A stretch of DNA of 64,000 nt, taken from Crotophaga sulcirostris (lineage: Eukaryota; Chordata; Aves; Cuculiformes; Crotophagidae). The position numbers and the translations under genes were made by a program. Position 1 is the stretch's first letter. Every line of letters begins with the position of its first letter. Shown one piece after another: positions 50,501-59,879 of this stretch. Location: positions 186,618 through 250,617 of the forward strand of contig VYZB01000732.1 of the NCBI GenBank assembly GCA_013397455.1, written 5' to 3'. The notes beneath the pieces were generated by a model, which saw only the letters and a program-made list of their open reading frames with translations, was not told the origin of the DNA and ran no database searches.

Positions 50501-53500
50501 GAGCTGGGGAGGTGGTTGCTGGGCTTTCTGAGGTGGTGCAGGAGCTCTGTAACCATGGGCTCCGGCGCTTTCCTCTGACAGTGATCATGAGTACAGACCA
50601 GCCACCAGCACGAGGGGATGGGTTGGAGCATTTGAGCAAATGGCAGGGGTGGACCAGGAGCAGTGGCACCCCAGGAGGGGGAGGTACTCTAAGATTGTGT
50701 CCTGATCCTCCTTAGGCGGTCCCAGTAAATATAAATCCTAAGGAGAGGTCGGCTGTGGGTCTGACTGGTGCAGCGCAAATTGCAGCTCCCTGGGCCTCAG
50801 AGGGAGAGGAGTTGAGGAGCAGAGGCCTGGCCTGACCCCGTTTGTCAAACGGGAGGATGCCTGGGGCTCTTTCAAATGGCTGCTCTTCTCAAATGTGAGG
50901 ATTAATTTTCCTGGCAGAAGAATGTTTTGGATTTTTCGGTGGGAGAAGGGAACCTTTAACACCGGGTGCGATCCAGCAGCGCAGTTCCCTGGCGTCTGAA
51001 GCAGTGTAAAGAGGAGACTTTAGCAAGTGCTTGGAGTCTCTAAGGTCTTGCCTGAGCTTTGGTAGTGAAAGCAATGGGAGAGCTTTTCCCTTAGGTTATG
51101 GATCAGACGTGGTCTGAGGGGAGAACAGCACCAGAGAGCAGGGAGAACACCTTGCAAGTGCTCCTTGTCAGGGCAGAGGAAGAACAGAGGTGGCTTTTTC
51201 CTTGGTTGTGTGGCAGCAGCTGCAGTTCTCTCTGCATTTCCCCCATCTCCTACTGAAACATCCTTTTCCAGCAGAAGGAACCCCTGGAGTTTAGTGGCTG
51301 ATCAGTTTTCTAAGCAGTCTGAAATCTTGTCCTCTAATTTTAAACTTTTCTATAAAATGAGTTGAAACTGAACCTGTTAATTTTTTCCGCAGTTATTGTT
51401 GAACAAGCAAATTGGATTAAAAAGATACGAAGTGGATGGAAGAAAAGTACTTTTTTATTTTGATGAGGTAATGACTTTGTTTCCTTATAATTGTGTTGCT
51501 TTTCAATGAAAGGCAAATTCCCAGTGGATCAGGCACAGGGTGCTGGCATTGGTGGGCCCTCATGAATGAGGGTTGTCCTGCAGCTTTAGCTGACCGAGTG
51601 CTTGAGCCTCTTTTGAGACAGGTGGGTGTTGTGGGTTTGGTTGGAAACCAAAGCATGAAAGAGGCAGATAATGACCTTCAGCCAATATAGAATTTCTGGG
51701 CAGATGCCATCAAGTTTTGCCTCAAATAATTTCACCTTCAGGTACAATTTGCATTGCTGAGAATGGAGTGAAAATGCAATCGAATTCAGATCTTGCAGCA
51801 CAGACCCAAGTGTGGAAGATGAGATCTCCTGGCTTGGCCATCAGCAGTGCATTGTTAGCCAGTGGCATTAGCAAGCTGACCAGTGACAGGGGGAGTGTTG
51901 GGTCAGCTGGGGAATGCAGCCTGAGTTTCAGGTTTGCTGTTGTTGTATGGCAAGTGTGTGCTTTAAAGGCTGCGTAAGTGTCATGTTTTAATTCATCCTG
52001 TTCGTATTTTGTTCGTTGTCTTTGTCTCTGTACCTGCTATTGGAGGTATCTTCATTCTCCCCTGCTGTTTAGTGCAGCAGTTACGTTAGGAACACACTGC
52101 ATTGATTTGTCTTTCTCTTCACCTAAAGTGCAACTTTTGTTACAATAACACCTTTACATCGTTTTGTACAGATTCCCAGCCAGTGCATGACCTGTGTGAA
52201 GTTTCAAGCTTTCCGAGAGCACATCGTTGGGAAAACAGCTCCTGTTCCTATCAAAGTCTATGATTACTACGAGCCAGGTATGTGCTGGTGTTCTTTGGTT
52301 TTTCCAGCAGTAGAGCCTAAGGCTCAGTTGTGATTGTCTCATTCTTGCTTCTCTGCAGCTTTTGAAGCAACTCGTTTCTACAATGTGAGTGAAAACAGCC
52401 CCTTGGCGCGGGAGCTCTGCGATGGGCCAACGTGCAATGAAGTGGAAAGCTCAGCCAGCCACTGGGTTGGTAAGTGGCACCAAAGCTGAGTAGGCTTCTT
52501 GGAAAATGGAGCCCACAGATTGACTTCCCAGGAGTTCAGAACTCAAAATTAGGGTTTGAAAAATGCTTTGTTCCAGCATCCGTGTTAGCAAAAGTTTCAC
52601 AAAGGTTTGTGGGGTAGCAGTATTAAACTTCTGACAGCCCAACAGACCCATGTAACCTGCTCGTTGATCACCGAAGGGACTGTTATTTGATTCAGAGACA
52701 AGACATGATGTATAAATCGAGAAGAACCTGCACGAGGTGAGATGTGTTAATAAATGTAAAGGTGAAAACTCTTTAAAAGGCAATCTGGTTTTCTTTCTCT
52801 AAAGTACCTTGCTATAGAGTTCCACAACTAACTGTTGGAAGATTGGACAATGTCATGCATTAGTGGAAGGAATGACTTTCCCCAGAAACTGTATTTTCCT
52901 TTCTCTCTTCTGTCATACCTAGTTGTGTTATCCTATATCTGGAATCTGCTGCCATGTGATTCTTTCAGAAAGATGGCTTTGTTCCCAGAGCTCTTTATTC
53001 CACAAAGTTTTTAAATTCCTAAGGGAAGTCTTAGTGAATTCAACACAAAAACTGACATCAGAGAAACAGAAGAAGGTTGCCACCCCATCTTCTCTTCCCC
53101 ATGTTATGCAGAAATATTGCTTTGGATGTTCTTGTTTGCTTTCCAGGCTTTGTTCACTCTGGACCGTGCAATAATGTGTTTGGCTGCCTGGAGGATGAGT
53201 ATTTTGAGCAGTGCATGTGTTCGCGGGACTGCGGCTACGACGGGGAGCCCGTCTGTGGGTCCGACGGGCAGATTTACCCAAACCATTGCCAGATGGAAGT
53301 AGCGTCATGCAGGAACAATACAAGGATAGAACAGATGCCCATGGCCCAATGTTCTGTCCGTAGGTTTCGTTCAGTTCCCTTTTCTATTTCCATCTATGTG
53401 CAGAACACTATGAATCCTCATCTGAACAAGTGATAATTATATGTGTGTGGTAGGGAAAAGAGGAGAATTCAAAACCCCCAATGTATTATGTTGCTACTCA

Positions 53501-56500
53501 TGCTACAGGGGATTGAATTGTATGAGCAGCTATCCTCCTGCTTAGCTCAAAATAACTGGCTTTCTGTTATCATGAATGTGTTTTACTAATCAAAATGAAC
53601 TTCAGAGAAAATTAGGGATACTCTTACGTGGAGTGAATAATCCCAGATAAAAATGACATTCATGAGATGTAACATTCTTTGGAGACTCTGCATGGGCTTT
53701 CAGCATATGCAGGAGCTCAGTGAACAGAGTATGTGCCACCTCTGGAGATGCAAAAGTTTTTTGGAGATTCATCAGAGATTCGTAGAAGGAGGTTGTGGCC
53801 AGGAGAGTGCTGGTCTCTTCTCCCAAGTATCAAGCAATAGGACAACAGGAAGCAGCCTCAAATTGCACCAGGGGAGGTTTAAGTTGGACATCAGGAAAAA
53901 TTTCCTCACTGAAAGGGTTGTCAAGCACTGGAAGAGGCTGCCCAGGGAAGGAGCTGAGTCACTGTCCCTGGAGGGATTTAAAAGCAGTGTGGTGTGGTTC
54001 TTAGGGACAGGGTTTAGTGGTGAACTTGGCAGTACTAGGTTAAGGGTTTGAACTGATGTCTTTTCCAACCTAAATGCTTCTATGATTATCGAATTTTATG
54101 GCCAATAGTTTACTTTTCTTTTTATTTACAGCCAAAAGTTTGCCAGAAGAAAGGGAGACGCACTCCCACGCAGCAGAGCAGCCCAGCGTGCAACAGACGC
54201 CAGCAGGTAGTGTCACACCTCTGCATTTATCCAAGAGCTTTTCTTTAGTGAGGCTAAAGCTTATCCTATCACTGTATAAAAGTATATATAACTCAAGCAC
54301 ACATAAGTAAAGGTGCTGAATTTCTTCATCTTTTAGAGAAGGCAGAACATTCAGAAATCAGAAAAAAACTGAGGTCAAAGAAACTTAGGATGATAATGCT
54401 ACCACAACAGACAAACTCTTCTAGCCCTTTGCCTTTCAGAAAATAGTGTGTGATATCTGCTCTGTTCAGTGCACGTGCAACATTTAAGTAACTGTCCATA
54501 AGACTGGGCAAGTGACCCTCCTGTTTTTCCTATTTTCTCAGCCTTGGTGTGCTTGAACAACACTCACTCTGTGAGCTGTTCTTCAGTATTAAACTGGAAA
54601 GATCCCATTTTAAACCCGGCTGAGGTAACGTGTTCCAATGAACAGCTGAACAGGGCATGACAGCAGACCAAACCAAGAACTCGAATCCAGGTGGATTAAC
54701 TTTGTCTCTAGCAATTCGGTGCAGGAATTGAGCTGGCGGTCTTGATTCTCTCAGTACTGCTGTTTTGAACAAAGGGCCTTAGTGAGCAAAAATGTTAAGG
54801 TCAGTAGATGGTGTAGCCAGGAATTTGGCTGCTCATTTTATTTGATGCTTATATTCAGACACTTTTTTTCCAAGACTCATGTCGAACTTGCTCCTGGCTC
54901 ACAATAAATCTCACCAAGAAGCAGTAGAGGGTCAATAGAATAGTTTGTTTCATGCTGTTTCTAGTAAATAAACTGGACTAGATTTTTCCTGGCTGCGTTC
55001 CACTCATTAATTTTCCCCTGGCCTCTGACTCTCCTAACAAATTGGTAAAACAAGTTAATTCTTCAGGAAAAGACTCTATGCCTTCTCACCTCCTTCTTGT
55101 GCACCAATGTTCAGACTTTCACGTGTTCAGCATGAGAGACCCCATCCTGCTCTTTGCCCTTCCTCTGCTCTGCAGAATTCATGGGCATTTTTCTTGTTAA
55201 GGTGCAAAAACCTGAGGAATATTCCATTCTGGCTATTTCTAAGGTCATTTCCACCTTAGTGTTTAACATCTCTCCTGTTTGCCCTGCCTCTGTTTCTGGA
55301 TTTGGAGTGAATATATATAAGGTTGCTGTCTCTTAGAATAACTGAGAACAACACTTATTGCCTTTTATTCTATGCAGGTGCTATGGACTTAGCATGGAAA
55401 TTCTGTTTGCAATCTGAACCCATTAAAGCAATGTTCCCAAACTGGGCCACTGCTGGTATGAAATGCTACATGAAATGTTCTGCTGCTGATCTACCAAATG
55501 GGTCTGCAATTATATTATTTTCAAATAAAAATTTGCTAGTAAATATATGGCTACCTGGGAAAAACATTGTGGAACCTGACGGTGGTCCAGAATGCAGAAC
55601 TGTTCAGAAGAGTGTTTGGGAAATAATCTGCTTTGAAGTATCTAAGAAAAATAACAATCTGGTTTCAGTTTTAAACAGACAAGAGCAGCGTTGGTTCTGT
55701 AGGCTGTCAGTAAGAGCAAAAGTGGAACTTCTGATGTGTGTGTGGTATTTTATAGATGTCAGGTTAACAAACCTGTACAGCATAAGGATGTGTTGGTGAG
55801 AGCACAAGCATTTAGAGCTGGCTTTGTTTTAGGATCTGAGGGTTCACGTTGAGGCTCTCCTGGAAGGCAGAACTCCTCTGAACCGAGCAGCTGCGGCAGA
55901 GTGAGCATTCCAAAGTAAAACGGACTAAATCCTACATCAGGAAAAGTGCCCAGCATGTGATTTTCATTAATCCTCTGGGCTCCTCTCAGGTCAACCACAC
56001 GGTACATGAATCAGTTTAACAAATGAATGAATCCCTGCTCATACGCGGGTCTTGTTTGGGCTCGCTGGTCTGGTAGCATTGAAGCATGTGATTGGTTTAA
56101 GTCGGCTCAGGTGCTCTGCGCTTCCAGTGAAAGTTCCGATGAGCCATGTCTAAATCTGCCATTTCCTAAAGGATGCAAAACTCCGGGAGCCAAATCAAGC
56201 TTAGGGCAGGTTGGTGAAAGCGGCTCAGTGTGCTAATCTTCAGGAAATGCCATTTTCTTGGAGAACCTCGTGGTGTTTACATTGTCTGAAATCCTCCTGG
56301 GTTTGCTGTGTGACTTCTGCAGGCTCCGCTTGGTTTGATGGATGCTCTCGTCGTGAGCTCCTGTCTGTTACCCCAGCGATGGGAATGATGAGCACCAGCT
56401 TCCTTCCAGCAGACAGTGGGGAACTCCACAATGTGCTCAGGCTCACTCTGGCACGCGCAGGCTTGCGGTGTACACCCATGACTTTGCTAGAGTAAACCAC

Positions 56501-58813
56501 AGCTTTGAGTGATGCTGTGTATGGACAGTCCTGAAAAATCAGGATGTAGCACTTCTTGCGGCACACTACCGTTGTCAAAGCGTTCTCAAATGCCTCTCAG
56601 AAGTCTGCAGCAGATGTTGCAGTGAGGGAGTAATAATCTTGATCTTAAAAGTGTAACCTTGTTTTGCACAGATGGGCAGATCCTCTTCGCATCTTTAGAA
56701 ATGTTCTTGTGATCGAGAGGGTGGTGTGCAGGCTGAATTACTGAGAGTGGGAGGGATTGAACAGGTTTTGGATGAGTAGCACAGACCCACCTATGCCTCT
56801 GAGCACTGAAGCTCTACTGGTGTGCTCTCAGAACCTGTTCCAGTCATATTTGTTTGCACTGAAGGCTCCTGGAGCAGGGTTTTGGTTGCTGACCCGAGTA
56901 TGGGTATCTCAAATGCCTGTCTGCCTGTGGCATTCCTAACATTATTGTCACAAAAGGGTACAAAAAAAAGGGTGTATTTCAGAGCCTTGAGGATCCTCAG
57001 TACCTCTGATTCCATCTCGCTGATGGAGTGGTGCTTTGATTGCTTCCGTAGATCACTAACGTTCTTCTGAAATTGCCTACACCTTCTCTGCCAAAAGTGC
57101 TGAATGTGCAGCCACTGCTGTTGGAAGACAATATGTTGGTATTGTGATGTTATGATTCTACAAATGTTGATGGAAACCCAGTACCAATGTGTGGGGCAGC
57201 AGTGCTTGGCAGGATCGGTGCTGCTGGGGTGTTGCGCTCTGTGCAGGCAGCCTGACCCCAACCTTCCCCCTGTAGCTGAACCATGTTACTTGTACAGCTC
57301 TGCCCCAGTGTTGGAAGGGCTGGTAGCTGGAAGAACGTTCTAGGTGAGATTACAATACTTCTGATTTGGTAGGGTGGTGTTATTTTTTAAGAAATTCAAT
57401 GCCATCACCAGCTCCGAGCAGGAACATCTGTGTGAGCTCTGCTTCCAGGTGGAGTCGTCTCGCAGCGCTCCCTGGCAGGCACATTATTCACAGGACACTG
57501 TTCCTCTAGGATTGATTAAACTGGCAATGGGCCATTTTTCCCTTCACCCCATCGGTGTTCGGCAAACATTGGCTTGGGCACAAACATTTGGAGATGGGGG
57601 AGTGGTTTGTGCGCAACAGGAAATGTCGGCCTTTCGTCTTTGCTTTGACTCCAGTGCTTGCATTCCTGGGAATAGCGAGGCCTGTGATGTTAATTCTGTC
57701 CCTGGTGGGCAGCAATCATCCATTCATGGAGCGAGCTCATGATCTGGCAGGGTTCACGCATGGAGAAGGCCAAGAAGAAGTGAACACAGAGACTGACTCT
57801 GCTTTCAGGCGAGCGTTCCCCTGCCTGGGGCTGAGCCCGTTGCTGGGAGGGTGTGGGAGGCAACAGGGAAGAGCCTTCAGATATTTTATTTCTGGAGAAC
57901 AAACACTTTCAAAGGCCTTGATGAGTGTTCTCTGTAAAGAAAGCCAACTTTGCGGGGGGGGGGGAAGGGGGACTTTTCCTCTTCGCAACTACATTGCGGT
58001 GATTGCTTTGGTTTGGGTTAGAGCAGCGGATGTAGAGCAGGAAAGCTGCACAGCTGAGCTGGCTCGAGGAATGGTTCAGAAAACAGAGACCTGCTGGTAT
58101 TCCTAGAAGTTCTATCTGCAGTCCTGCTCTCTGGGCAGTGGGGAATTGCCCCCAGGGAGAGGCACAGCCTGCTTTGAGCAGCACACGTACTGGGTGAGGG
58201 ACCTGCCGGTGTCGTGGTGTAGGCTGGGGTGAACACAAGGAGGACAATCTCTGCCTGCGCTGTGACTGTCCCTGTCTCAAATGGTGGGGGTTCCTCAGTG
58301 AGATGTGACCATGCTGAAGCAGGTGGCTCTTGGCTCCTGCTATTTCAGGCTGAGAGAGAAGGGAAGGGCTTTGATGTTGGCTTCTGACCTGTTGTGCCAA
58401 AATCTGCGTTCTCGTTGGGCTTTTCTCCTTGCATGTTGGTCTAAGCTTGCACGTGCAGGTCCATTGTCCTGCGCAGCCTCCTTCGCTCCTGTCAGGCTCT
58501 CATTCAGCCCCTGCTTTGCCTCCCTGAATAACATTCCTTTCCTCTAATGTCACTCCCCCTCTCTGTGATGCAATCTGTGATGCTGCAATGCAGTTCCTTT
58601 GGCTAAAGCCCAACCTGAGATGCTGCAGTTTCCTCTCCAGCAGAGGAAGGCCCTCCGCCGCAGACAGATCTCTCCTACTACTCCTACGAATACGACCCAG
58701 ACCCCTACGCATCGGAGGCCGACGTCTTCGAGGTTGTGGCAGAACTGACAACAGCCAGCACGTTAAAAGAAGGAGACAAGTTTCAGGAAGCGGTGACCAC
58801 AGTGGAATGGTGA
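14460..58813 (+). CDS. CPAMD8: CPAMD8, C3 and PZP-like alpha-2-macroglobulin domain-containing protein 8 (42 exons)
   Basis: CPAMD8 is a secreted member of the alpha-2-macroglobulin/C3 thioester family; biallelic loss in human causes anterior segment dysgenesis. Forty-two GT/AG-bounded coding exons join with no phase conflict into 1865 codons plus stop, close to the human length of about 1885. Order: signal peptide, MG domains, a bait-like segment flanked by basic cleavage motifs, MG7, CUB half, FAMeT-like insert, thioester domain with GCGEQ (residues 1160-1164), receptor-binding domain, Kazal domain (about 1714-1784) and an acidic Tyr-rich tail. Exon coordinates are in the block entries below. 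The same-strand neighbour HAUS8 and convergent F2RL3 reproduce the human synteny. Uncertain points are the start codon (in a minisatellite, next to a gap) and the 3' end (stop at 58811, or a stop split across a final intron). No frameshift or internal stop was found, so the gene appears intact. Confidence 0.95.
16429..23507 (+). CDS. CPAMD8: CPAMD8 exons 2-13: N-terminal macroglobulin domains
   Basis: Exons: 16429-16580, 17852-17874, 18551-18716, 18856-18908, 19389-19406, 20382-20436, 20548-20661, 21471-21555, 21845-21953, 22435-22662, 22834-23004, 23379-23507. They encode residues about 44-478, the MG1-MG4-type beta-sandwich region. Family landmarks include [12 protein letters not shown] (exon 4), GSRMIEW and KPFCCG (exon 7), [14 protein letters not shown] (exons 8-9) and [17 protein letters not shown] (exons 11-12). 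Exons 3 (23 nt) and 6 (18 nt) are microexons. The introns show no further genes; 22130-22140 is an 11-G run. Confidence 0.94.
25181..28895 (+). CDS. CPAMD8: CPAMD8 exons 14-19: MG5-MG6 and bait-like segment with basic cleavage motifs
   Basis: Exons: 25181-25370, 25935-26107, 26205-26354, 26468-26629, 27721-27863, 28833-28895 (alternative acceptor gives 28830). They encode residues about 479-772. RSKR, a furin-type site, lies at 25307-25318 (residues 521-524). Five consecutive Arg lie at 26558-26572 (residues 680-684), and EKRKR lies in exon 19 just before [10 protein letters not shown], the conserved post-bait motif. In this family the segment between MG6 halves is where proteases cut. Arg-rich clusters here suggest processing into chains during secretion; this is inferred from motifs only. 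Confidence 0.94.
25639..25825 (+). mobile_element. CR1 LINE, 5'-truncated young copy (sense)
   Basis: It lies in CPAMD8 intron 14. It begins at GTTAGCCATTGGAATGCGCT and runs through GGTGGTGGAG and GGTTCTAGGTTGGACTCGAT to a tail of ATACTGTG repeats. It contains only the last part of ORF2 and the 3' end. It ends 110 nt before exon 15. Confidence 0.92.
30898..31222 (+). mobile_element. CR1 LINE, 5'-truncated young copy (sense)
   Basis: It lies in the large CPAMD8 intron 19. It starts within ORF2 at TCTTTACAACTGCCTAAAAG and ends in two ATACTGTG octamers. Small deletions are visible relative to its siblings: the PTLEV-coding codons are missing after GGAGTCGCC, and the ATGATC just before TCAGAGGTCC is lost. 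Confidence 0.92.
31735..35736 (+). CDS. CPAMD8: CPAMD8 exons 20-25: MG7, CUB portion and FAMeT-like insert
   Basis: Exons: 31735-31966, 32703-32856, 33508-33650, 34096-34147, 34821-35119, 35511-35736. They encode residues about 773-1140. Exon 20 carries the MG7 start ([27 protein letters not shown]). Exons 24-25 encode the unusual farnesoic-acid-O-methyltransferase-like (Methyltransf_FA) beta domain known from CPAMD8, with [35 protein letters not shown] and [14 protein letters not shown]. That domain fold is a binding module in other animals; no enzymatic role is implied here. The next exon enters the thioester domain. Confidence 0.94.
32205..32298 (+). mobile_element. Old CR1 LINE tail (sense)
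   Basis: A degenerate CR1 3' end in CPAMD8 intron 20, with TTTGACTGGATGACCTCAAAGG and TCTATAATTCTATGATT octamer remnants. It belongs to the ATTCTATG-tailed class, not the ATACTGTG class. Confidence 0.65.
36173..43565 (+). CDS. CPAMD8: CPAMD8 exons 26-33: thioester domain
   Basis: Exons: 36173-36349, 36813-36894, 38617-38773, 39210-39284, 41177-41342, 42139-42225, 42895-43031, 43410-43565. They encode residues about 1141-1486. The thioester motif GCGEQ is at 36229-36243, so the Cys-Gln bond can form. The downstream GGIH (His at 39219-39221, residue 1283) is 122 residues after the thioester Cys. It sits in the position of the C3/C4B catalytic His, which favours esterification of hydroxyl groups. 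Other landmarks are [41 protein letters not shown] and [20 protein letters not shown]. Confidence 0.95.
37049..37230 (-). mobile_element. Old CR1 LINE 3' end (antisense)
   Basis: It lies in CPAMD8 intron 27. It begins TCATAGAATTGTTGAAGTTGG and continues with AAAGACCTTTAAGAAC, GTCCAACCCTTAACCCAGCA and CCTGGGCAGCCTCTTCCAGT. This is the reverse complement of an older CR1 with an ATTCTATG tail. Confidence 0.85.
41041..41156 (+). repeat. Tandem duplication of a 58-bp unit
   Basis: Two adjacent copies, 41041-41098 and 41099-41156, both begin GTAATGAGAAATGAA and end ATATGTYTGG, with several substitutions between them. The second copy abuts the polypyrimidine tract of CPAMD8 exon 30 (starts 41177), so the duplicate may contribute a second branch-point region. 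Confidence 0.9.
41480..41705 (+). mobile_element. CR1 LINE, 5'-truncated young copy (sense)
   Basis: It lies in CPAMD8 intron 30, about 140 nt after exon 30. It begins at TATTAGGAAAAAATTCTTCC and ends in a TGTGATACTGTG-expanded tail with at least three octamer-like units. Confidence 0.92.
43966..52469 (+). CDS. CPAMD8: CPAMD8 exons 34-39: receptor-binding (MG8) region
   Basis: Exons: 43966-44028, 44388-44626, 46812-46899, 51393-51467, 52172-52277, 52359-52469. They encode residues about 1487-1714. The A2M receptor-binding-like domain is seen as [20 protein letters not shown] (exon 35), [19 protein letters not shown] (exon 36), [10 protein letters not shown] (exon 37) and [19 protein letters not shown] (exons 38-39). 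Exon 35 also carries an acidic loop ([10 protein letters not shown]). Intron 36 (4.5 kb) is the gene's largest and holds four CR1 copies and a 16-C run at 47314-47329. Confidence 0.94.
47314..47329 (+). repeat. Poly-C tract (16 nt)
   Basis: An uninterrupted run of 16 C in CPAMD8 intron 36, flanked by CTT and TTC. It is a likely length-polymorphic or error-prone site. The ORFs that cross it are not meaningful. Confidence 0.95.
48598..48942 (+). mobile_element. CR1 LINE, 5'-truncated young copy (sense)
   Basis: It lies in CPAMD8 intron 36. It begins at TTATTGCTCTCTACAACTAC and retains the ORF2 C-terminus coding stretch with [14 protein letters not shown] and [16 protein letters not shown]. It ends GATACTGTGATACAATG. 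It keeps the CTACCAGTGAC segment that some sibling copies lack. Confidence 0.92.
49692..49864 (+). mobile_element. CR1 LINE fragment with AAACTGTG tail (sense)
   Basis: It lies in CPAMD8 intron 36. It has GGGAGGTGGTGGAGTCACCG, TAGAGGTCTCTTCCAACC and then ATACTGTG followed by two AAACTGTG octamers, a tail variant seen nowhere else in the window. It is more diverged than the ATACTGTG-only copies. Confidence 0.9.
50036..50092 (+). mobile_element. CR1 LINE tail remnant (sense)
   Basis: A short 3' end only: AGTTGGACTTGATGATCTTA, AGGTCTTTTCCCACC and one degenerate terminal octamer. It lies between two longer CR1 copies in intron 36. Confidence 0.7.
50286..50471 (+). mobile_element. CR1 LINE, 5'-truncated young copy (sense)
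   Basis: It lies in CPAMD8 intron 36. It begins at GTTAGCCCTTGGAATGCACT, with nearly the same 5' truncation point as the copy at 25639, and ends ATACTGTG then ATCCTGTGA. Confidence 0.92.
53147..53359 (+). CDS. CPAMD8: CPAMD8 exon 40: Kazal domain
   Basis: The exon enters and leaves in phase 1, as is typical of shuffled extracellular modules. It encodes a Kazal-type serine protease inhibitor domain with [11 protein letters not shown], then [14 protein letters not shown], then later Cys residues in SC and AQC. The Kazal domain attached to an A2M-family protein is the diagnostic feature of CPAMD8. The donor is chosen as GTCC|GTAGGT at 53360, because it is the only one that keeps the phase needed by exon 41. 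Confidence 0.93.
53777..54088 (+). mobile_element. Old CR1 LINE, 5'-truncated (sense)
   Basis: It lies in CPAMD8 intron 40 and ends only about 40 nt before exon 41. It encodes a decayed ORF2 C-terminus ([15 protein letters not shown], then [15 protein letters not shown]) and ends TTCTATGATTA, so it belongs to the older ATTCTATG-tailed class. Confidence 0.88.
54132..58813 (+). CDS. CPAMD8: CPAMD8 exons 41-42: C-terminal tail
   Basis: Exon 41 is 54132-54206 (phase 1 to phase 1, [18 protein letters not shown]). Exon 42 starts at 58644, or at 58641 with a NAGNAG alternative. All three frames of exon 41 are open, but only the chosen one joins both neighbours. Exon 42 encodes an acidic Tyr-rich tail ([12 protein letters not shown]) and ends VEW then TGA at 58811. 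A strong donor (GAATG|GTGAGC) overlaps the stop. Intron 41 is 4.4 kb and holds no recognised gene; its long ORFs at 55323-55799 and 57555-58106 look like chance. Confidence 0.88.
57954..57964 (+). repeat. Poly-G tract (11 nt)
   Basis: A run of 11 G in CPAMD8 intron 41, followed by AAGGGGG. It is a likely slippage or sequencing-error site and makes the overlapping 183-codon ORF unreliable. Confidence 0.9.
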
Positions 58814-58852
58814 GCAGGGGACCATAAATCTGGTTTGAGAGTAAATGTGCAA

Positions 58853-59590
58853 TCACAGTATCACAGTATCACCAGGTTGGAAAGGACCTCTGAGGTCATC
58901 GAGTCCAACCTATAACCCAACACCAACACCAACCCATCATCTAAACCATGGCACTGAGTGCCTCAGCCAATCTCCCCTTAAACACTTCCAGAGTTGGTGA
59001 CTCCACCACCTCCCTGGGCAGCCCATTCCAATGGCCAATCACCCTTTCAGTGAAGAACTTTCTCCTAATATCAAACCTAAACTTTCCCTGACCAAGCGTG
59101 AGTCCATGTCCTCTAGTTCTGTCCCTGGTCACCTGAGAGAAGAGACCAACCCCTGCCTGACTACAGCCTCCTTTTAAGGCAGTTGTAGAGAGCAATAAGG
59201 TCTCCTCTGAGCCTCCTCTTCTCCAGGCTAAACAGCCCCAGCTCCCTCAGTCGCTCCTCACAGGGCTTGTGCTCCAAACCCTTCCCCATCTTCGTTGCTC
59301 TCCTCTGGACACACTCCAGTGTCCTGACATCTTTCCCAAACTGAGGGGCCCAGAACTGCACACAGGACTCAAGGTGAGGCCTGACCAGTGCTGAGTAGAG
59401 GGGGACGATAACTTCTGTGATCCTGCTGGCCACACTATTCCTGAGGCAGGCCAGGATGCCATTGGCCTTCTTGGCCACCTGGGCACACTGCTGGCTCATG
59501 TTGAGCTTCCTGACAACCGGCACCCCCAAGTCCCTTTCTGCCTGACTGCTCTCCAGCCGCTCTGTCCCCAGTCTAGAGCTTTGCATGGGA
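58853..59590 (-). mobile_element. CR1 LINE, longest copy in the window, 5'-truncated (antisense)
   Basis: On the minus strand it encodes the CR1 ORF2 C-terminal region: [60 protein letters not shown] and then SDRTRG-type text and [16 protein letters not shown] one-base insertion near 59,175 shifts the frame (LKGGC becomes LKRRL then stop), so the copy is dead. The 3' end (left edge) carries ATACTGTG repeats. It sits 40 nt after the CPAMD8 stop codon, in the 3' UTR or final intron. Confidence 0.93.
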
Positions 59591-59879
59591 TTAAATGTCC
59601 TACTGCGTGTGCTGGGTCAGATGTATCTGATGTCTCAAAAAGGACATTCTTACACCTGACTTGCTCACTTCCTTAGCAAGGAATCTCTGGAGCAACAAGG
59701 AGTCACAGGAGCAAGACCTTGCTAGGGCAGCATGTAAAAGTCTTTGGGACTAGAATGTCTCCATCCCTAGCTGAATAAAAAGTGACCTTTAAAGCTTTTC
59801 TCTGCCCAGCCCCAGTGATGTTTCACAATGATTTGTAGTGGGAAAGTGACTTTTCTTCATTATTTTCTCTCCTCCACAG

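Noticed and set aside
53653..54051. A 132-codon ORF just upstream of CPAMD8 exon 41
   Set aside because: It is translated CR1 ORF2 remnant ([15 protein letters not shown]), not a host gene.
55323..55799. A 158-codon plus-strand ORF in CPAMD8 intron 41, preceded by an acceptor-like TTATTCTATGCAG
   Set aside because: It has no donor in a compatible phase, no recognisable domain and ordinary AT-rich intron composition. A few ORFs of this length are expected by chance in 64 kb.
57555..58106. A 183-codon plus-strand ORF in CPAMD8 intron 41
   Set aside because: It crosses an 11-G run prone to length error, has no domain or splice support, and overlapping minus-strand frames are open too.
59161..59586. 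A 141-codon minus-strand ORF that could look like a reverse transcriptase gene
   Set aside because: It is the C-terminal piece of CR1 ORF2 in a truncated, frameshifted copy; no polymerase active-site motif is present.
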